Shown: positions 34,183 to 42,602, numbered from the stretch's first letter. The stretch: 64,000 nucleotides of DNA from Mediterraneibacter glycyrrhizinilyticus (GCF_015560805.1 NZ_JADMSO010000004.1:124001-188000); one strand, 5' to 3'. The notes: a model not told the origin generated them from the sequence alone. A program made the numbers and translations.

Positions 34183-34878
34183 ATGAGTGAAGAAATGAAG
34201 ATTGACGACATGACACAGGGAAATGTAAAAGAAGAGACAATGGCAGATTATGAAGATCATTTTGACGATGTGAATCCATGGAACCGTGTGACAGAATATA
34301 TGGAAAAGAACACGATTCTCCCGGTTAAAGTAGAGGGCGTTGTGAACGGCGGTGTGATCGTTATGGTGGAGGGACTCAGAGGATTTGTTCCGGCATCAAA
34401 ATTATCTTTATCCTATATCGAAGATTTAGAAACCTATCTTCTGAAAGAGATCGAGGTAAGAGTGATCGATGTGGATCAGGCGAATAACCGACTCGTACTC
34501 TCCGCCCGTGAGATTTTAAAAGAACGGGAAAAAGAAGAACGGGAAAGACAGATTGCAAGTGTAAAAGTAGGGACCGTGATGAGCGGAACTGTTGAGACAT
34601 TGCAGAATTACGGTGCATTTGTCAAATTAGAGAACGGTCTTTCCGGATTGGTACATGTCTCTCAGATTTCCAGACAGCGTGTCAAATTCCCGTCAGATGT
34701 GCTGAATGTCGGAGATGAAGTTCAGGTGAAAGTGATCGGGATCAAGGACGGCAAGATCAGCCTGAGTATGAAAGCTCTGGAAGAAGTGCAGGAAGAGCCG
34801 GAAGAAAAAGTAGAGATTCCGAAAGCGGAAGACATCGGAACAAATCTCGGTGATTTATTTAAGAACTTAAAACTCTAA
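34183..34878 (+). CDS. Two-S1-domain RNA-binding protein (RpsA-like)
   Basis: 231 residues. An acidic N-terminus (~35 residues) precedes two S1 folds: about 48-110 (VKVEGVVNGGVIVMVEGLRGFVPAS) and 128-200 (GTVMSGTVETLQNYGAFVKLENGLSGLVHVS). The C-terminus is acidic and ends in GDLFKNLKL. Short S1 proteins of Firmicutes act in mRNA binding or translation; the target is unknown. Single gene between a weak promoter and strong terminators. Confidence 0.85.
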   Translation: MSEEMKIDDMTQGNVKEETMADYEDHFDDVNPWNRVTEYMEKNTILPVKVEGVVNGGVIVMVEGLRGFVPASKLSLSYIEDLETYLLKEIEVRVIDVDQANNRLVLSAREILKEREKEERERQIASVKVGTVMSGTVETLQNYGAFVKLENGLSGLVHVSQISRQRVKFPSDVLNVGDEVQVKVIGIKDGKISLSMKALEEVQEEPEEKVEIPKAEDIGTNLGDLFKNLKL

Positions 34879-34890
34879 ATTGGTCTTAGC

Positions 34891-34928
34891 GTCGGTACAC
34901 AAGGAATGGCTGTTCTTTGTATGCCGAC
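34891..34928 (+). repeat. Imperfect hairpin similar to the one at 21190
   Basis: GTCGGTACACAAGGAA (34891-34906) pairs with 34913-34928 through 16 positions with three G-U or mismatched pairs. Its core (GTAC...AAGG, then CTTTGTA) resembles the hairpin at 21190-21240, so both could be copies of one intergenic repeat. Confidence 0.45.
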
Positions 34929-34941
34929 ACGGATTCTGCCA

Positions 34942-35002
34942 AATAAAAATCCCCTCCAGCCGGCTATAAGTCAGACTTACCGGTTTGGAGGGGATTTTTA
35001 TT
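34942..35002. terminator. Bidirectional terminator
   Basis: AATAAAAATCCCCTCCA (34942-34958) pairs exactly with 34986-35002 (17 bp), extended inside by CCGG/CCGG. A-rich on the left and T-rich on the right, it ends both the S1 gene (+) and the cytidylate-kinase-like gene (-). Confidence 0.92.
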
Positions 35003-35011
35003 GTAACATTA

Positions 35012-35653
35012 TCAAATCTTACTGTTCTCGATACTTTCTTTTAAAAGCACATATTGTTCGATCGCTTTCGCTGTTCCGTTAATTCCAAGTTCCGAACTGC
35101 TCAGGCACAGTTCATAAGATTCTGCATCTGCCCAGCGTTTGTTCGTATAATAATTGTAGTAACTTGCTCGCTTTTTATCGGTCTTGATGATCGTTTCTTT
35201 TGCTTTATTGTCCGGAAGATCATAAAGACGGGCGATCCGGCGGATTCTCGCATTCAGATCTGCATGGATGAAAACACTTACGACGTTATCATATTCTTCC
35301 AGCGCATAGTCTGCACATCGACCGACAAGGATACACGGACCTTCATCCGCGATCTTTTTGATCGCGTCAAACTGTGCAAGGAATACTTTATGATTGATCG
35401 GCATATCCGTATATGTATTGCCGGCATATCCCATGGAGTAGGTATCCATTACTAAAGAGTAGAGAAAACTGTTCGTTGGTTTCTCATCGTGCGATTCAAA
35501 AATCTCCTCACAGATACCGCTTTCTTTCGCGGCGCGGGCAAGCATCTCTTTATCATATAGCTTGATCCCGAAATCTTCTGCAATTTTATAACCGATTTCC
35601 CGTCCTGCACTTCCGTACTGTCTTCCTATCGTGATAATCGTGTTTGTTTTCAT
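35012..35653 (-). CDS. Cytidylate kinase-like protein
   Basis: 213 residues. The N-terminal IITIGRQYGSAGREIGYKIAEDFG is the modified P-loop of the cytidylate-kinase-like family; RIRRIARLYDLP and TDKKRASYYNYYTNKRW are the basic regions that close over phosphates. The classical CMP kinase signature is not obvious, so the substrate is uncertain. AAAGGAGAGG precedes the ATG. It follows rluD by 84 bases containing an 18-bp palindrome, and may be separately controlled. Confidence 0.82.
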   Translation of the reverse strand: MKTNTIITIGRQYGSAGREIGYKIAEDFGIKLYDKEMLARAAKESGICEEIFESHDEKPTNSFLYSLVMDTYSMGYAGNTYTDMPINHKVFLAQFDAIKKIADEGPCILVGRCADYALEEYDNVVSVFIHADLNARIRRIARLYDLPDNKAKETIIKTDKKRASYYNYYTNKRWADAESYELCLSSSELGINGTAKAIEQYVLLKESIENSKI

Positions 35654-35691
35654 ATCGATCCTCTCCTTTACTCTGCACTTTCATATTGCAA

Positions 35692-35709
35692 TATACCAGA
35701 TTTGGTATA
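35692..35709. promoter_or_regulatory. Palindrome TATACCA-N4-TGGTATA
   Basis: Perfect 7-bp inverted repeat with a 4-base centre, in the 84-base gap between rluD and the cytidylate-kinase-like gene. It could be an operator or a small mRNA hairpin; there is no T run. Confidence 0.45.
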
Positions 35710-35737
35710 AACTGCATATGTGATGCGAAATAGTATA

Positions 35738-36664
35738 CTACATATTATAACGGATTTCATACAATTTTTGAAGTAATTTTTGAAAATAATCCGGAAGAGG
35801 CGCATCAAATTCCATATACTCCCCGGTTGTCGGATGTACAATACCGAGGATCTTGGCATGCAGAGTCTGCCCCTGCAGACGAAACGGACATTTTGCGGGA
35901 CCGTAAACACTGTCTCCGAGGATCGGATGCCCGATACTTGCCATATGTACACGGATTTGATGGGTACGTCCGGTTTCCAATGTACATTCAACATAGGTAT
36001 AATTTCCAAATCGTTCCAATACACGATAGTGTGTCACTGCTCTTCTGCCGTTTGGAGCATGGACGCTCATTTTTTTTCGGTCTGCCGGGTGGCGTCCGAT
36101 CGGAGCATTGATCGTTCCGGTATCCTCTTTGAGATTTCCGTGGACGATCGCATGATACTTTCGGGTGATCGAGTGTTCTTTTAATTGCCCGGCAAGGAAA
36201 TTATGTGCCCGGTCATTTTTGCAGATCAAAAGAGAGCCGGTCGTATCCATATCGATTCTGTGAACGATCCCCGGTCGGAGTACACCGTTGATTCCGGAAA
36301 GATTTTCCCGGCAGTGAAACATGACCGCGTTGACCAGCGTGCCGCTGTAATGTCCCGGTGCCGGATGTACGACCATTCCTTTCGGTTTGTTTACGACAAG
36401 GATATCCGCATCCTCATAGAGAATGTCAAGGGGAAGGGCTTCCGGAACGATCTCAGGCAGTGTCTCCGGCTCCGGGATCTTTGTCTGTACGGATTCGTCG
36501 GTTCCCACTTTATAATTCGGTTTGACGGTATTTCCATTGACGGTGACATAACCGTCTTTGACAAGTTTCTGAATATGGGAGCGGGAAAGATCCGGCAGGA
36601 ATGAAGTCAGAAATTTGTCGATCCGCTCCGGGGATCCGGTGTTTTGAAATTCAAATTCTTCCAT
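35738..36664 (-). CDS. rluD: RluA-family pseudouridine synthase (RluD type)
   Basis: 308 residues. S4 RNA-binding domain at residues ~12-75 (RIDKFLTSFLPDLSRSHIQKLVKDG). The catalytic Asp is in VHRIDMDTTGSLL (about residue 137), and ECTLETGRTHQIRVHM is the second family motif. Isomerises uridines in 23S rRNA. AGGAGGA precedes the ATG. In Firmicutes it typically follows lspA, as here (16-base gap). Confidence 0.93.
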   Translation of the reverse strand: MEEFEFQNTGSPERIDKFLTSFLPDLSRSHIQKLVKDGYVTVNGNTVKPNYKVGTDESVQTKIPEPETLPEIVPEALPLDILYEDADILVVNKPKGMVVHPAPGHYSGTLVNAVMFHCRENLSGINGVLRPGIVHRIDMDTTGSLLICKNDRAHNFLAGQLKEHSITRKYHAIVHGNLKEDTGTINAPIGRHPADRKKMSVHAPNGRRAVTHYRVLERFGNYTYVECTLETGRTHQIRVHMASIGHPILGDSVYGPAKCPFRLQGQTLHAKILGIVHPTTGEYMEFDAPLPDYFQKLLQKLYEIRYNM

Positions 36665-36680
36665 GAAATCCTCCTGTTGA

Positions 36681-37217
36681 TCAGTTTTTCTTCTGTTTGT
36701 TTTCTTTTACCGGGAAGATAAAATCCAGCTCCTCATCTTTGTAATAAAAGAAGATCAGGAGAGCAAACAAAAAGCAGCCGATCACAACATAACAATCCGC
36801 GACATTGAAAATCGGAAAGTCGATCAAGCTGAAATAGAAAAAATCGACAACATAATTTTGAACCATCCGGTCGATCATATTTCCTACTGCTCCGGAAGCG
36901 ACAAGCACAGCGCAGAGACGAAGAAGTCCGAAACGCTTTTTTACAGGGATTTTCCCGTAAATATAACCGATCAGTAAAAGAACCAGGACACCACCGATCA
37001 GAAATAAGTATTGTTTTCCCTGAAAAATGCCAAATGCTGCGCCGCGATTTTCGAGATAGCGGAATTCAAAAACGCCCGGTATCAGAACAAACGGTTCTTG
37101 ATCTTTTAGAAATGTAACTGCCAGCCATTTTGTGAACTGATCGGCAAGAACTGCAAGTGCACACCAGATCAGTGCCGGCAGGTATTGTTTTGCTGAAGAT
37201 GTTGTTTCTTGCTTCAT
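36681..37217 (-). CDS. lspA: Lipoprotein signal peptidase (signal peptidase II)
   Basis: 178 residues, four membrane segments. The two catalytic aspartates are in GAVGNMIDRM (about residue 121) and FPIFNVADCYVVIG (about residue 144). Cuts the signal peptide of lipoproteins such as the binding protein at 22477 and the carboxypeptidase at 41230. AGGAGGA precedes the ATG. The gene lies between ylmH and rluD. Confidence 0.95.
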   Translation of the reverse strand: MKQETTSSAKQYLPALIWCALAVLADQFTKWLAVTFLKDQEPFVLIPGVFEFRYLENRGAAFGIFQGKQYLFLIGGVLVLLLIGYIYGKIPVKKRFGLLRLCAVLVASGAVGNMIDRMVQNYVVDFFYFSLIDFPIFNVADCYVVIGCFLFALLIFFYYKDEELDFIFPVKENKQKKN

Positions 37218-37231
37218 AACAGGATGTCCTC

Positions 37232-38011
37232 CTAAATATATTTGTGGATCAAAACAGAAATCCGCTTTTTCTTGGTGACTGCCAGTTCCGAGATAAAACG
37301 AAACTTTCCCATACCCCGCACAGAAATGATGTCATTTTCGTGGACTTGATATCCGTTACTTGTGACGAGTTTTCCGTTGACAAAGACTTTTGCACCCTCG
37401 ATCAGACCGCTTAATTTATTGCGTGATGAGCCAAATGCGAGAGAAAGCAGGCTGTCCAGACGGATGGAAGCTACGGTCCCACGGATTTCTTCAAAGCGCG
37501 GCGTATAGTGGAACGTCTCCGGTTGCTCTTCGGTCACCAGCACTGTTGTATGCCGGATCCGGGTCAATTCTTCTCTCAAAAACTCTTTCATCTGCGGACG
37601 GACAAATACAAGCGCTCCGGATTCGTTTACGAGAATATCTCCTGTCTTGCTGCGGTCAATTCCGAGGTTTAACATGGCGCCGAGATAATCCCGATGCGTC
37701 AGTTCTTCCGCGTATTTTTTGTGCAGCGGTTCTATACGCAAAACACACATTTCATCCGGGAAAAATAGTTCCTGTAAATTTTCTGTACGCAAAGAAAGAG
37801 CATCAGGAAGAAATGCGACCATCTGACGCTCTGCGAGTTCATATCCGCCAAAGACTCTGTACTGCGAATAGAGAGAGTCTTTGGGCAGTGAATGTAAAAT
37901 ATGTAATTCATTTGGATTCAGAAAATCTGAATACGTGATGATGTCTCTGTGATAGGCAAGCCGTGATAATTCCAACAGCCGCTTTTCCAGTAATTGTTCT
38001 TCTTTTTGCAT
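37232..38011 (-). CDS. ylmH: YlmH family S4-domain RNA-binding protein
   Basis: 259 residues. The N-terminal ~170 residues are the YlmH domain (TYSDFLNPNELHILHSLP near residue 21, LGIDRSKTGDILVNE near 118). The C-terminal S4 domain is RLDSLLSLAFGSSRNKLSGLIEGAKVFVNGK (about 178-208). B. subtilis YlmH is reported to act on stalled 50S-nascent-chain complexes. Here it follows sepF by 12 bases; ylmG, which often lies between, is missing, as is divIVA afterwards. Confidence 0.9.
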   Translation of the reverse strand: MQKEEQLLEKRLLELSRLAYHRDIITYSDFLNPNELHILHSLPKDSLYSQYRVFGGYELAERQMVAFLPDALSLRTENLQELFFPDEMCVLRIEPLHKKYAEELTHRDYLGAMLNLGIDRSKTGDILVNESGALVFVRPQMKEFLREELTRIRHTTVLVTEEQPETFHYTPRFEEIRGTVASIRLDSLLSLAFGSSRNKLSGLIEGAKVFVNGKLVTSNGYQVHENDIISVRGMGKFRFISELAVTKKKRISVLIHKYI

Positions 38012-38023
38012 TGTAACCTGAGC

Positions 38024-38572
38024 CTAGAATCTTCCGCGTACAGTCGGCTGTTCCATGGAACCGCTGAGCAGATCCTGAAGATCTCCGGAAATATCAACAT
38101 TGGTCGGAGTTACAAGGAAAATGTAATTTGAAATCTTCTGCAGATTTCCGCTTATGGCAAATGTCGCACCGGAAATAAAATCAATGATCCGCTGGGCGAT
38201 CTCTAAATCCATCCCCTCCAGATTCAGGATCACAGTACGTCCGGCAAGAAGTGTCTCCGTGATCTCTCTGGAATCATCCACAGACGTCGGTTTTACGACG
38301 CACACTTCCATATTGGCGTTGCCGCGTCTGGATGCAGGCTGCCGCATCGGTGTCACTTTGCTGCTGTTCGCCGGTGCAAACTGATTATTTTCCTCTACGT
38401 CAAAATCATCATATTCGTCCTTGGTGTGGCTTTTCTTTCCAAAAAGAGAACGACGTGGTTTCTCGTCATAATCGTCTTCATAAAATTCATCGTCATCATC
38501 GTAGAATTCGTCATCATCATAATCATCATCATTCAATTTCATAATATCAAGAAACTTATCAAACACACCCAT
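38024..38572 (-). CDS. sepF: SepF, FtsZ membrane-anchoring division protein
   Basis: 182 residues. The first ~12 residues (MGVFDKFLDIMKL) form the membrane-binding amphipathic helix. Next is a very acidic Asp/Glu/Tyr-rich stretch (about 14-40), then a variable linker and the C-terminal FtsZ-binding core (MEVCVVKPTSVDDSREITETLL, about 89-110; LNLEGMDLEIAQRIIDFISG). SepF tethers and aligns FtsZ filaments. The acidic patch is longer than in Bacillus SepF. Confidence 0.93.
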   Translation of the reverse strand: MGVFDKFLDIMKLNDDDYDDDEFYDDDDEFYEDDYDEKPRRSLFGKKSHTKDEYDDFDVEENNQFAPANSSKVTPMRQPASRRGNANMEVCVVKPTSVDDSREITETLLAGRTVILNLEGMDLEIAQRIIDFISGATFAISGNLQKISNYIFLVTPTNVDISGDLQDLLSGSMEQPTVRGRF

Positions 38573-38656
38573 AATTATACTCCTATCTCGTGTCTCTCAG
38601 AGATACACATTTTTTTAGTGGAATCACTTTCTCTTTCGGATGGAATCTCATCGATG

Positions 38657-39349
38657 TTAGATCGAATAATCCCGCGCGCCGAAAATGCCCGTCCCTACCC
38701 GGACCATCGTAGCGCCCTCCTCAATGGCTACTTCATAATCATTAGTCATACCCATCGAAAGTATACTCACATTAACATTATCAATGTTTTTCTGCATAAT
38801 GTCAACAGATAATTTTTGTAAAGTCCTGAAAATTGTTCGATTTTCTTCTGAATTTTGAACAAAAGGTGCAATTGTCATCAATCCCTGGATCCGGACATGC
38901 GGAAACCGGGAGATTTTTTCGATGAGCGGGAGCACCTCGTCAGTATGTACACCGAATTTACTTTCTTCCTGAGCCACATTCACTTCAATCAAAATGCTGA
39001 CAATACAATTCTTTTTTGCAGCTTCTTTCTCGATCGTCTCGGCAAGTTTGAGTGAATCGACCGAATGGATCAATTCTGCTTTGTCAACGATATATTTGAC
39101 TTTGTTTGTCTGCAGATGTCCGATCATATGCCAGTGGATATCTTTCGGAAGCACTTCGTATTTTTCGGTCAGTTCCTGTACTTTGTTTTCTCCGAATGTC
39201 CGGATGCCAAGCTGATATGCCTCCTTGAGATCTTCCACCGGTTTCGTCTTGCTGACTGCAATCAGCGTCACCTCTTCCCGTTTTCTTCCGGCACGTCTGC
39301 AAGCCGCCTGTATCCGCTGTTCGACTTCTTCTAAATTTTCTTTTATCAC
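38657..39349 (-). CDS. yggS: YggS/PROSC family PLP-binding protein
   Basis: 230 residues from the GTG at 39349. The longer frame to 39379 has no ribosome site, while a GGAGAGGAGA tract precedes the GTG and the resulting N-terminus (IKENLEEVEQRIQAACRRAGR) matches the family. PLP is bound by the Lys in LIAVSKTKP (about residue 37); HMIGHLQTNKVK and ESKFGV are conserved. It keeps pyridoxal phosphate balance and is usually found just before sepF (as ylmE). Confidence 0.92.
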   Translation of the reverse strand: MIKENLEEVEQRIQAACRRAGRKREEVTLIAVSKTKPVEDLKEAYQLGIRTFGENKVQELTEKYEVLPKDIHWHMIGHLQTNKVKYIVDKAELIHSVDSLKLAETIEKEAAKKNCIVSILIEVNVAQEESKFGVHTDEVLPLIEKISRFPHVRIQGLMTIAPFVQNSEENRTIFRTLQKLSVDIMQKNIDNVNVSILSMGMTNDYEVAIEEGATMVRVGTGIFGARDYSI

Positions 39350-39393
39350 TGCTTTTCGTCTCTCCTCTCCGTGTAACATATAATGGTGTTATT

Positions 39394-40788
39394 TTATTGA
39401 AATACAACTTCATCTTCTTCTACGGTTGTGCCATCCTGCACGATATGATCATAATTTTTCAGACCATACGCCGTATTTTCTTCTACGATATAGTAATCGT
39501 CATTTTCACAAAGTATATGAACCTGTTCAAACACAGCATATCCTTTATTGATATTGTATACGCCCTGAAGCGTCCGTTTTTCATTGGGGCGGAATGTTTC
39601 TGTTGATTCCGGTTTCACAAGAACCGTATGCTTATCCAATTCGTTTGGATTCACATAGACGTATCCATCCTCACTTTCTGCATAAACCGTAATATCCTGA
39701 TAGGTGATCTCTCCGTCTTTTTGGATCATGATCCCTGTGGAAGAGCCGGAACCGCTGGATGTAAGGTATTCTTTTGGAATCATATAAAAAGGCTTTTCCA
39801 CGACGGCGCTTTTGGGGATTTTCAGACCGCTTTCGTCTTCCATGATCAGTTCGATGTGAAGATATCGGTCCTCACAATATCGGATCATCGAGTCTGTGTA
39901 AGTCAGTTTCCCGAAATACGTTCCGTCTTTCTGCAGGATTGAAAAGTCAGCCCAGATCGTTTCGCTGTCTTTATCGATCCGCGTCTTGATCTGTTCGGTA
40001 TCTGCAAGCTCTTTTGCCGTTGTATCACTTAATTCCACATAGACATTCCATGTCTCGTCTGTCACCAGCTTATAGACCGGTTCCCCGGCTGCTACTTCCA
40101 TCTGGTCTTCGAGACTGTGGGATTCGTAGTGGCTTCGGTCAAAATCGGCACTTTTCAGCGTATCCTCCGTAACTTCTTCGTATCCGTCAAATGTACGGAC
40201 GATGATCCCGTCTCTCAGTGCCGGATAAGCGGCGGCTCCTCCCCCGCTCGCCGTGATCTGTTCGTTGATCTGGGCAGTCTTGCTGCGGTTCGAAGCAGTC
40301 TGCAGCAAGGTGTTATATTCATTTTTTAATGAGTAGACGGAGGAGAATTTCTGTGAATTAAAATTCTCGTTAAAATTCTGGATGCTTAGTGTCAGTGAAC
40401 GAAGTTCTTCATTGTTTAACGCAGTTTCCGGAGTTTCTTCTTCATTTTCCAGCGTCAATTTATCCGGAGAGAGCGCATACACGCTGCTTCCGGCTTTTAC
40501 TTTGCTTCCCTCGTTTTGAAAATAGCTGACGTATCCGGATGTTTCCGCAGGGACGACCATCTCTTCCCTCAAAACCAGACCGGTATAGGAATTATCTTTT
40601 ACAATACTTCCCTCCCGTACTTCATAAACGGAAATCTTTTTGGATGTCGCATACATCCATATCGTAACGATCAGATAGACGAATACAAGAGCGAAGATCA
40701 AGATTCCGATGTTCATCTCGCGCCTTGTTTTGAAGCGACGCATACTGACCAGTTTTTTATTTTTTGTTTTCTTTCTTTGCTTTGTCAA
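39394..40788 (-). CDS. HlyD-like membrane adaptor protein in the division cluster
   Basis: 464 residues. A basic cytoplasmic N-terminus (~25 residues) leads into one membrane segment (MNIGILIFALVFVYLIVTIWMYA, about 25-47). Then come a lipoyl-like half-motif (VPAETSGYVSYFQNEGSKVKAGSSVYAL, about 78-105), a helical region (about 115-170), beta-barrel segments and a C-terminal domain. It resembles HlyD/MacA adaptors but no ABC or RND transporter is near. It lies 44 bases upstream of yggS-sepF with no promoter between, so a role in envelope assembly or division is inferred. Substrate and partner are unknown. Confidence 0.75.
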   Translation of the reverse strand: MTKQRKKTKNKKLVSMRRFKTRREMNIGILIFALVFVYLIVTIWMYATSKKISVYEVREGSIVKDNSYTGLVLREEMVVPAETSGYVSYFQNEGSKVKAGSSVYALSPDKLTLENEEETPETALNNEELRSLTLSIQNFNENFNSQKFSSVYSLKNEYNTLLQTASNRSKTAQINEQITASGGGAAAYPALRDGIIVRTFDGYEEVTEDTLKSADFDRSHYESHSLEDQMEVAAGEPVYKLVTDETWNVYVELSDTTAKELADTEQIKTRIDKDSETIWADFSILQKDGTYFGKLTYTDSMIRYCEDRYLHIELIMEDESGLKIPKSAVVEKPFYMIPKEYLTSSGSGSSTGIMIQKDGEITYQDITVYAESEDGYVYVNPNELDKHTVLVKPESTETFRPNEKRTLQGVYNINKGYAVFEQVHILCENDDYYIVEENTAYGLKNYDHIVQDGTTVEEDEVVFQ

Positions 40789-40826
40789 AATAGTAATTCC
40801 TCCGACAAGTTTTCAATAACTTATTA

Positions 40827-40855
40827 AGTATAACATTTTTATGGGTATATTTCCA
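40827..40855 (-). promoter_or_regulatory. Promoter of the HlyD-yggS-sepF cluster
   Basis: Minus-strand TGGAAA (40850-40855), 17-base spacer, TATACT (40827-40832), about 38 bases before the start at 40788. Confidence 0.7.
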
Positions 40856-40892
40856 GTTTTTATGGTAACAATATAAGCAGCGAACGGAAAAA

Positions 40893-40913
40893 CGCCACAG
40901 AGTTTTTCTGCGG
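40893..40913 (+). other. Small hairpin in the DUF378 leader
   Basis: GCC-A-CAGA and TCTG-C-GGC pair around a TTT-rich loop immediately before the ribosome site AAAAGGAGG. It could affect translation of the small gene that follows. Confidence 0.4.
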
Positions 40914-40931
40914 CAAAAAGGAGGAATTCAT

Positions 40932-41135
40932 ATGAAATGGTTCGACAATACTGCACTGACAATTGTGATCATAGGAGCCGTCAACTGGCTTTTGGTCGGA
41001 ATATTCCGCTTTGATCTTGTAGCATACCTGTTTGGAAATTTAAGCTGGCTCTCCAGAATCATTTATACGATCGTAGGGCTGTGCGGTTTGTATCTTCTCA
41101 GTCTCTACGGGCGGATCAGCCATCCGGAGGAATGA
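40932..41135 (+). CDS. DUF378 small membrane protein
   Basis: 67 residues with two membrane segments (LTIVIIGAVNWLLVGIF and IIYTIVGLCGLYLLSLYG). The GAVNWLLVGIFRFDLVA motif identifies the DUF378 (YuzA-like) family, whose function is unknown. AAAAGGAGG precedes the ATG. It stands alone, divergent from the HlyD cluster and convergent with the carboxypeptidase. Confidence 0.88.
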   Translation: MKWFDNTALTIVIIGAVNWLLVGIFRFDLVAYLFGNLSWLSRIIYTIVGLCGLYLLSLYGRISHPEE

Positions 41136-41162
41136 TGAGGAGGAAGTAAATGTCTCTGATTA

Positions 41163-41200
41163 AGAAAAACGCTCAGACTTCACAGTCTGGGCGTTTTTCT
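41163..41200. terminator. Bidirectional terminator
   Basis: A 17-bp stem (41163-41179 with 41184-41200; one G-U pair) and 4-base loop, with A5 and T5 runs built into the stem ends. Separates DUF378 (+) from the D,D-carboxypeptidase gene (-). Confidence 0.92.
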
Positions 41201-41229
41201 GTCAGGGAAGTTTTTCCCCTCATTTGTAT

Positions 41230-42210
41230 TTATTTATCCCGGATTCCGGCAGTCAGAAGCTGGGACATATAAGTATAAAGTGTCGGCTTGTCACCGGCAC
41301 CCATGATCACCGAAATATAAGGATTATTTTCTGCGTCTTCCTCATATAAAATAACACAGTTCCCCGCCTCATTGGTTGTTCCTGTTTTCCCGCCTAATAC
41401 AGTGACACCTGCCGGCATCGCAGCCTCTCCCGACGAATAGTAGTTCGTTGCTGCCCAGACGTCGGTTCTCACTGTTTTGTCTGCGCCTGTAATGTGAACC
41501 GTATACTCTTTCTGTGAGATCAAGTCGATAAAACGCTCGTCTTTTGCGCAGGCATTAAAAATCAAATACAGATCATATGCGGTTGTATAGTGATCTTCGC
41601 TGTGCAGTCCGTGAGGATTGACAAAGTGGGAATTGACAGCACCCAGATTCCATGCTTCCTGATTCATCAGCTCCGCAAATTTCTCCACGGATCCGGAAAT
41701 GTGTTCGGCGATCGCGGTGGCACAGTCATTGCCGGAATAAAGCATCAGACCGGCGAGCAGATCCCCGAGTGTAAGCTGGTCTCCGGTCTGAAGTCCGCAT
41801 ACCTGTTCGTCCGGTGCAAATGATGTTGCGTTCTCTCCAACCGTGACGACATCATCCGGATTTCCGTATTTTAACGCAAGATATGCCGTCATAAGCTTGG
41901 TTGTACTCGCCGGATAAAGTCGGTCATGGATCCGGTCTGCATAAAGGACTTTTTCTTCTTTCAGATCAAACAATCCCGCTGCATGAAAGGTTGGATCTTC
42001 GGTGTAACCATCCAGAGCAACGTCTTCGGCTGCAACGCAGAGATCTTCTGCAAACAGAGTTCCACGATACAGATCCTTTGTATACTGACCAGCTTCATAA
42101 GCCTCCGTATAAGCGGTCGGTGATGATGCACATCCGCCGAATAACAGGAAAGAAGCAAGGATCAGAGTGCTGACCCCTGCTGTTTTTTTGAGTTTATTTG
42201 TACATTTCAC
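41230..42210 (-). CDS. D-alanyl-D-alanine carboxypeptidase, lipoprotein type
   Basis: 326 residues, GTG start. The signal peptide ends in a lipobox (LLFGGC, Cys27), so the protein is lipid-anchored rather than held by a C-terminal helix as in DacA. Penicillin-binding motifs: SxxK in YPASTTKLMTA (about residue 102), SxN in LYSGNDCA (about 159) and KTG in LGGKTGTTNEAG (about 275). Trims the terminal D-Ala of peptidoglycan stems. Last gene of the elongation operon; it overlaps mgsA by 17 bases. Confidence 0.9.
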   Translation of the reverse strand: MKCTNKLKKTAGVSTLILASFLLFGGCASSPTAYTEAYEAGQYTKDLYRGTLFAEDLCVAAEDVALDGYTEDPTFHAAGLFDLKEEKVLYADRIHDRLYPASTTKLMTAYLALKYGNPDDVVTVGENATSFAPDEQVCGLQTGDQLTLGDLLAGLMLYSGNDCATAIAEHISGSVEKFAELMNQEAWNLGAVNSHFVNPHGLHSEDHYTTAYDLYLIFNACAKDERFIDLISQKEYTVHITGADKTVRTDVWAATNYYSSGEAAMPAGVTVLGGKTGTTNEAGNCVILYEEDAENNPYISVIMGAGDKPTLYTYMSQLLTAGIRDK

Positions 42211-42589
42211 GCCAGTCTAAATCTCCTCTGTCCAGTGCAAGTATCAGTGCTTCTGCTGTTGCAATGTTCGTCGCCATCGGGATATTGTACATATCACAAA
42301 GCTTCACAATATCGTTGACGTCCGGTTCATGTGATTTCGGAGCGAGCGGATCCCGGAAGAAAATAAGAAGATCCATATCGTTGTGTTCGATCTGCGCTCC
42401 GAGCATCTGCTTTCCGCCGAGATGCCCCGGAAGATATTTGTGGATACTTAAATTGGTGACACTTTCGATCAGAAGACCGGTAGTTTCCGTGGCAAACAAA
42501 TGATGTTTGCTCAGGATCCCGCGATAGGCGATGCAGAAATTCTGCATCAGCTTTTTTTTGGCATCATGTGCGACTAATCCAATATTCAT
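42194..42589 (-). CDS. mgsA: Methylglyoxal synthase
   Basis: 131 residues. Converts dihydroxyacetone phosphate to methylglyoxal, a bypass of glycolysis when phosphate is low. Opening NIGLVAHDAKK, phosphate-binding TETTGLLIE, catalytic Asp in FFRDPLAPKSHEPDV (about residue 71-85) and NIATAEALI at the end. The frame extends to 42637, but GAGGAGAG upstream of the ATG at 42589 decides the start. It sits unexpectedly inside a cell-wall operon, between rodA and the carboxypeptidase. Confidence 0.93.
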   Translation of the reverse strand: MNIGLVAHDAKKKLMQNFCIAYRGILSKHHLFATETTGLLIESVTNLSIHKYLPGHLGGKQMLGAQIEHNDMDLLIFFRDPLAPKSHEPDVNDIVKLCDMYNIPMATNIATAEALILALDRGDLDWREMYK

Positions 42590-42602
42590 ATTCTGCTCTC
42601 CT

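Noticed and set aside
41150-41272. Short frame starting ATGTCTCTG with a GAGGAGGAAG site before it
   Set aside because: It reads straight through the 41163-41200 terminator and then antisense into the carboxypeptidase gene. A real product is unlikely, although the ribosome site is notable.
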